Below are positions 60,160-64,000 of a stretch of DNA of 64,000 nucleotides, one piece after another. Both the position numbers and the translations under genes were made by a program. A model generated the notes under the pieces. The model ran no database searches, was not told the DNA's origin, and saw only the letters and a list, made by a program, of their open reading frames with translations. How positions within the stretch are numbered: the first letter of the stretch is position 1; every line of letters starts with the position of its first letter. Origin of the DNA: an uncultured Pseudomonadales bacterium (GTDB lineage: Bacteria; Pseudomonadota; Gammaproteobacteria; Pseudomonadales; Azotimanducaceae); contig CATOTI010000002.1 in NCBI GenBank assembly GCA_951813295.1, forward strand, positions 2,924,522 through 2,988,521, in the 5' to 3' direction.

Positions 60160-61221
60160 ATGACCGGCCCAGAATCGGCGAACGAATCGGCGAACGAATC
60201 GTCAACGAATTCCCGGCGAACGTATCGGCTACTTTGGATACCGGTCGTGTTTTCTATCGCCGGGGTCGCCTTCCTGCTCCTGGCGCCTCGGTATCTCGAC
60301 GATTGGGCGAAACGACCGCTCGCGAATACCAGTCCAGTCGTTTTCGAGATCGAGCCGGGATCGACCTTCGACCGGTTCGCGAAGTCCCTCGAATCGACGG
60401 GCGTACTCGACAGCGCCTGGCTCTTCACGCTGCGCGCCAACGACCTGGGCGTCGCGCGCAAGATCCAGGTAGGTGAATACGAGATCAGCGCCACGGATTC
60501 ACCGGATTCGCTGATCGCGAAAGTCATCAGCGGCGCTGTGATCGCGCACGCAGTGACGTTCATCGAAGGGTCGACGATAGCCGACGTGCTGGATCAGCTC
60601 GAAGCGAACGCGCTGCTCGTCTTCGACGTGACGAGTCTCGACGACCTCGCGGGGCGGTTGGGACTCGATGTCGGGTTGCCGCTCGAAGGCCGATTCTTCC
60701 CCGACACGTATTACTTCCACAGCGGCGATCCGGCCTCTTCACTCCTTCGCCGGGCGCATGAAAGGATGGACAGCGTGTTGTCGACCGCCTGGGCGGGACG
60801 GGTGAAGGATTTGCCGTACTCGACGCCCTATGAGTCGTTGATCATGGCCTCGATTGTCGAGAAGGAAACGGGCCATGCCGATGATCGGGCGCGAGTCGCG
60901 GGCGTGTTCCTGCGCCGGCTGACCCGCGACATGCGGCTGCAATCCGACCCAACGGTGATCTACGGGCTGGGGGATGCCTTCGACGGAGATCTGACACGCG
61001 CGCATCTCGAAGCGAAAACTCCTTACAACACCTACCGGATTGAAGGCCTCCCGCCGACGCCGATCGCGCTTCCCGGACGAGGATCGATCGAAGCAGCGCT
61101 ACATCCTGCCGAAGGCACGGCCCTCTATTTCGTCGCGCGGGGTGATGGTACGTCGGAGTTCTCCGATACCCTCGAGGAGCACAACCGTGCCGTGCGCCGA
61201 TACCAGCTCGGGCAGCCCTGA
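60160..61221 (+). CDS. mltG: Endolytic transglycosylase MltG
   Basis: LEGRFFPDTYYFHSG; MASIVEKETG; LQSDPTVIYGLG; TPYNTYRIEGLPPTPIALPGRGSIEAALHP. Confidence 0.94.
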   Translation: MTGPESANESANESSTNSRRTYRLLWIPVVFSIAGVAFLLLAPRYLDDWAKRPLANTSPVVFEIEPGSTFDRFAKSLESTGVLDSAWLFTLRANDLGVARKIQVGEYEISATDSPDSLIAKVISGAVIAHAVTFIEGSTIADVLDQLEANALLVFDVTSLDDLAGRLGLDVGLPLEGRFFPDTYYFHSGDPASSLLRRAHERMDSVLSTAWAGRVKDLPYSTPYESLIMASIVEKETGHADDRARVAGVFLRRLTRDMRLQSDPTVIYGLGDAFDGDLTRAHLEAKTPYNTYRIEGLPPTPIALPGRGSIEAALHPAEGTALYFVARGDGTSEFSDTLEEHNRAVRRYQLGQP

Positions 61222-61222
61222 C

Positions 61223-61843
61223 GTGCCGGGTCGCTTCATCACGGTGGAAGGTTCGGAAGGCGTGGGCAAATCCACGAATATCGATTTCATTCGTCGACGT
61301 TTGACGGCGCATGGCTTCGACGTACTCGTGACGCGCGAACCGGGCGGTACGCCCCTGGCTGAAGAAATACGAACGTTGCTGCTCGCCGACCGATCGGAAG
61401 ACGTCGACCCCATGACCGAGACCCTGCTCGTCTTCGCGGCTCGAGCACAGCACGTCGCCGAGGTCATCAAGCCGGCGCTCGAGCGGGGCCGATGGGTGTT
61501 GTCGGATCGGTTTACCGATGCGAGTTTCGCCTACCAGGGCGGCGGTCGGGGTGTCGCGGATGACCACATCGAGACATTGGCAAGCTGGGTGCACTTCGAT
61601 TGCGAACCGGACATCACGTTTTTCCTCGATGCGCCGCTCGAGACGTCGTTCGCCCGAATCGCGGATCGCGAGCTCGACCGATTCGAGCAGGAACAACGCG
61701 CCTTTTTCGAACGCGTGCAGGCAAGCTATCGGAATCGGGCGGCGGCGATATCGAGAATGATCCGGATCGATGCGGGACAGCCGATCGACGACGTCCAAGC
61801 GGAGATCGAGCGTCGACTGGACGCGTTTGTCGAGGGACTTTGA
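61223..61843 (+). CDS. tmk: Thymidylate kinase
   Basis: FITVEGSEGVGKSTNIDFI; TREPGGTPLAEEIR; SDRFTDASFAYQGGGRG; GTG start. Confidence 0.93.
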   Translation: MPGRFITVEGSEGVGKSTNIDFIRRRLTAHGFDVLVTREPGGTPLAEEIRTLLLADRSEDVDPMTETLLVFAARAQHVAEVIKPALERGRWVLSDRFTDASFAYQGGGRGVADDHIETLASWVHFDCEPDITFFLDAPLETSFARIADRELDRFEQEQRAFFERVQASYRNRAAAISRMIRIDAGQPIDDVQAEIERRLDAFVEGL

Positions 61844-62713
61844 GTGGCCGAATTTCCTGTCTGGTTACAGCGACCCTGGGATCTGATCGAACGTATGACG
61901 GCGCGCCTGCCGCATGCCGTTCTGATTCACGGGCCAGCGGGTTGGGGAGCGCACGTGCTTGCCGAGCGACTTGCTTGGCGCGTCCTCGGCTTGGAGCCCG
62001 ACAGGCCCCTGGCGGAATTGGCCCACCCGGACATGCGCTGGCTGCAACCGACGGACAACGTGATCAAGGTCGACGAGATTCGTCGGTTGGGCGATTTCCT
62101 GGTGCAGACCCCGCAAGCCGGGCTTCGCAAGGTCGCGGTGATCATCGAAGCCGAGCGGATGAACGCCAACGCCTCGAATGCGCTGTTGAAGTCGTTGGAG
62201 GAACCGCCCGCGGAGAGTTTCATCATCGTGACTTCGCATTCGGCCGGGCGGCTCTTGCCGACGATTCGAAGCCGCTGCCAGGCGGTCGCGATCGCACCAG
62301 TGGGAACAGAGGTCACGGCGCCGTGGCTCGAAGGCCACGGGGTCGATCGTGATTACATCGCGTTTGCGAGCGCCGAGTACGGTGATGCACCTTTCACGAT
62401 CCTGTCGGCCTTCCAGCGCGAGGAACGTCCCTTATGGCCGGCGTTGAAGGCGGCACACGAGCAGGAAGCGAAGCTCAGCGACGTCGCTGATGCACTCAAG
62501 AACGAGCCGCTGAGTGAGCTCCTGGAACGCTGGATTCGCGTCGTTCATCGACTGTTGCGCGGCGGCGCGATGGAGCAGTCGTCGGGGATCGAGTTCTTCG
62601 ACGAGTTGCTCTCTGTCGAGAAAGCGGCCCTCGTTAACACCGGCTTGAATCGGCAGATGCAGATCGAGCGTTTGTTGGTGCACTGGCGGCGTGTGCCGAT
62701 TCGCTACGACTGA
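61844..62713 (+). CDS. holB: DNA polymerase III subunit delta'
   Basis: LPHAVLIHGPAGWG; VDEIRRLGDFL; NASNALLKSLEEPP; GTG start. Confidence 0.88.
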   Translation: MAEFPVWLQRPWDLIERMTARLPHAVLIHGPAGWGAHVLAERLAWRVLGLEPDRPLAELAHPDMRWLQPTDNVIKVDEIRRLGDFLVQTPQAGLRKVAVIIEAERMNANASNALLKSLEEPPAESFIIVTSHSAGRLLPTIRSRCQAVAIAPVGTEVTAPWLEGHGVDRDYIAFASAEYGDAPFTILSAFQREERPLWPALKAAHEQEAKLSDVADALKNEPLSELLERWIRVVHRLLRGGAMEQSSGIEFFDELLSVEKAALVNTGLNRQMQIERLLVHWRRVPIRYD

Positions 62714-63027
62714 GGCCTAAAGAAGGCGAATGACGACTGATCGCGATGACCCTTCGCGACGTCCTCGAGCAGGTCGGCCAGGTCATCAAAGCCCTCGTCG
62801 AAACCGATGCCCACACCTTGCTCCGAGCGCCAGACGACCCGGCCGGACGCGAATGTCGGCAGCGCCTTGAAGGGCAACCGGACGCTCAGAAAGACCGATT
62901 CGCCGAACGGAAGCGCCTTGGTCGTCGGCACGAAAACCCCACGACGGATGGGCCAGCTCAGAAACGAGCGCGCCAGCGCGGCCGTATCGGGATAAACGAC
63001 GGCGAGCGCCGTGACTGATGTATTCAT
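62704..63027 (-). CDS. PilZ-domain protein
   Basis: RRGVFVPTTKALPFGESVFLSVRLPFKALPTFASGRVVWRSEQGVGIGFDE; position next to holB. Confidence 0.75.
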   Translation of the reverse strand: MNTSVTALAVVYPDTAALARSFLSWPIRRGVFVPTTKALPFGESVFLSVRLPFKALPTFASGRVVWRSEQGVGIGFDEGFDDLADLLEDVAKGHRDQSSFAFFRPQS

Positions 63028-63101
63028 GCGGCGATCGTAGGTGTACGACGGTGTCGCTGGACGTCGCGATCGAAATGCCTACGAATCGCCGCGGCGATCG
63101 C

Positions 63102-64000
63102 TCAACGAAACGATGCCGGCGAAAGATGCCTGTCGAAGAAATCGAGGATCTTGTTGAACCGGTGGATCGCCACCGACGGCTCCTGCATCGAGTGCTTGGC
63201 GCCGGGATAGGTCATGAGATCAAACGGAATCGCTGCGTCCTGCAACGCCTTCATGAGCTTCGTCGTGTGGGTGAACAGGACGTTGTCGTCCGCCATGCCG
63301 TGCATCAGAAGGAGCGGATCACGAATGTTCTCGAGATACGGAAAGATCGCGCTGTCGCGGTAGCCGTCGGGATTTTCGCTCGGCGTCGATAGATAGCGTT
63401 CGGTGTAGTGGGTGTCGTAAAGATGCCAGTCGGACACCGGCGCGACGCTGACGCCGGCGGCGAACACGCCGGGGTGCTTGGCGAGCCCCATCAACGTCAT
63501 ATAGCCGCCGTAGCTGTGGCCGAAGAGCCCGATTCGGGATGGATCGATCTCCGGTTGCTTGGCGAGGTAGTCCACCCCGGCGATCTGATCTTCGATCTCA
63601 GCGACGCCGAGGTGTCGATAGATTGCGTCTTCGAACCCCTTCGATCGGTTGGCGCTACCGCGGTCGTCGAGCTCGAAGACCCCAAGGCCACGCTGCACGA
63701 AAAGCTGCAGCAGAAGCGGTGGATACTCGGCCCTGACCCGGCTGACCCCCGGCCCGCCGTAGACGTAGACGACCACCGGATGGGGCCCGCTGCCGGCAGG
63801 AAGCGTTAGACGGAACGCGAGCGATTCTCCTTCGTTCTCGATGGTGCCGAGTCGAGAGCTTTGGTGTTGCGCGCGATGCTCGGCATACGGGTGCGACGCG
63901 TCGTCGAGGGGCGTTTCCTCGAAGATGACGTGGCTGCCGGTGGGGTCGATCAAGGTCAGTCGATGGGCAACGGCTGGCGTCGAACTCGAGATCAAAGCGG
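63102..64000 (-). CDS. S9 family (prolyl oligopeptidase/DPP-IV-like) peptidase, truncated at window edge
   Basis: VVVYVYGGPGVSRVRAEYPPLLLQ; GLFGHSYGGYMTLMGLAKHP; HGMADDNVLF; MTYPGAKHSM. Confidence 0.85.
   Translation of the reverse strand, partial: ALISSSTPAVAHRLTLIDPTGSHVIFEETPLDDASHPYAEHRAQHQSSRLGTIENEGESLAFRLTLPAGSGPHPVVVYVYGGPGVSRVRAEYPPLLLQLFVQRGLGVFELDDRGSANRSKGFEDAIYRHLGVAEIEDQIAGVDYLAKQPEIDPSRIGLFGHSYGGYMTLMGLAKHPGVFAAGVSVAPVSDWHLYDTHYTERYLSTPSENPDGYRDSAIFPYLENIRDPLLLMHGMADDNVLFTHTTKLMKALQDAAIPFDLMTYPGAKHSMQEPSVAIHRFNKILDFFDRHLSPASFR

Overview
The window is high-GC and chromosome-like, most likely gammaproteobacterial (EpmC, RNase E-RluC, Lol/ComEC/ExbBD/LpxK/KdsB/MurB and Fab/MltG/Tmk/HolB synteny). 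It is densely coding, with no rRNA, tRNA, CRISPR array or transposon recognised. Left to right it contains: a sufBCDS-A-T-E operon on the minus strand; a 14-gene minus-strand locus (about 6.5-21.3 kb) of envelope proteins; tusA, a GGCT-like gene, epmC, an FAD oxidoreductase, an NAD-kinase-like gene and a methyltransferase; alaA, msrB and ggt; a split spermidine-synthase-like pair; an LLM oxidoreductase, enoyl-CoA hydratase and apbE; lolC/D/E, DUF2062 and comEC; clpB; exbB/exbD, a single-ORF msbA-lpxK fusion and kdsB; an SDR, alkB-like gene and murB; rne/rluC; maf/yceD/rpmF; fabD/fabG/acpP/fabF/mltG/tmk/holB; a pilZ gene; and a partial S9 peptidase. The best candidate for an undescribed system is the 7.7-21.3 kb locus. 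It encodes an ExbB/TolQ-like channel, two VWA proteins that each begin with an ExbD/TolR-like Asp-containing TM helix, a degenerate Hsp70/actin-like protein, a PEGA-repeat protein with an FGE-like domain lacking the expected catalytic Cys, a TPR protein with a TonB-like C-terminus, a Q/S/P-rich lipoprotein and several other lipoproteins. This resembles a parallel PMF-coupled envelope machine. Other notable items are an IscR type-1-like box upstream of sufB, a near-consensus LexA box upstream of an unknown ORF, the MsbA-LpxK fusion, and the loss of plsX/fabH from the fab cluster. All calls rest on reading translations and motifs by eye; no database search was run.
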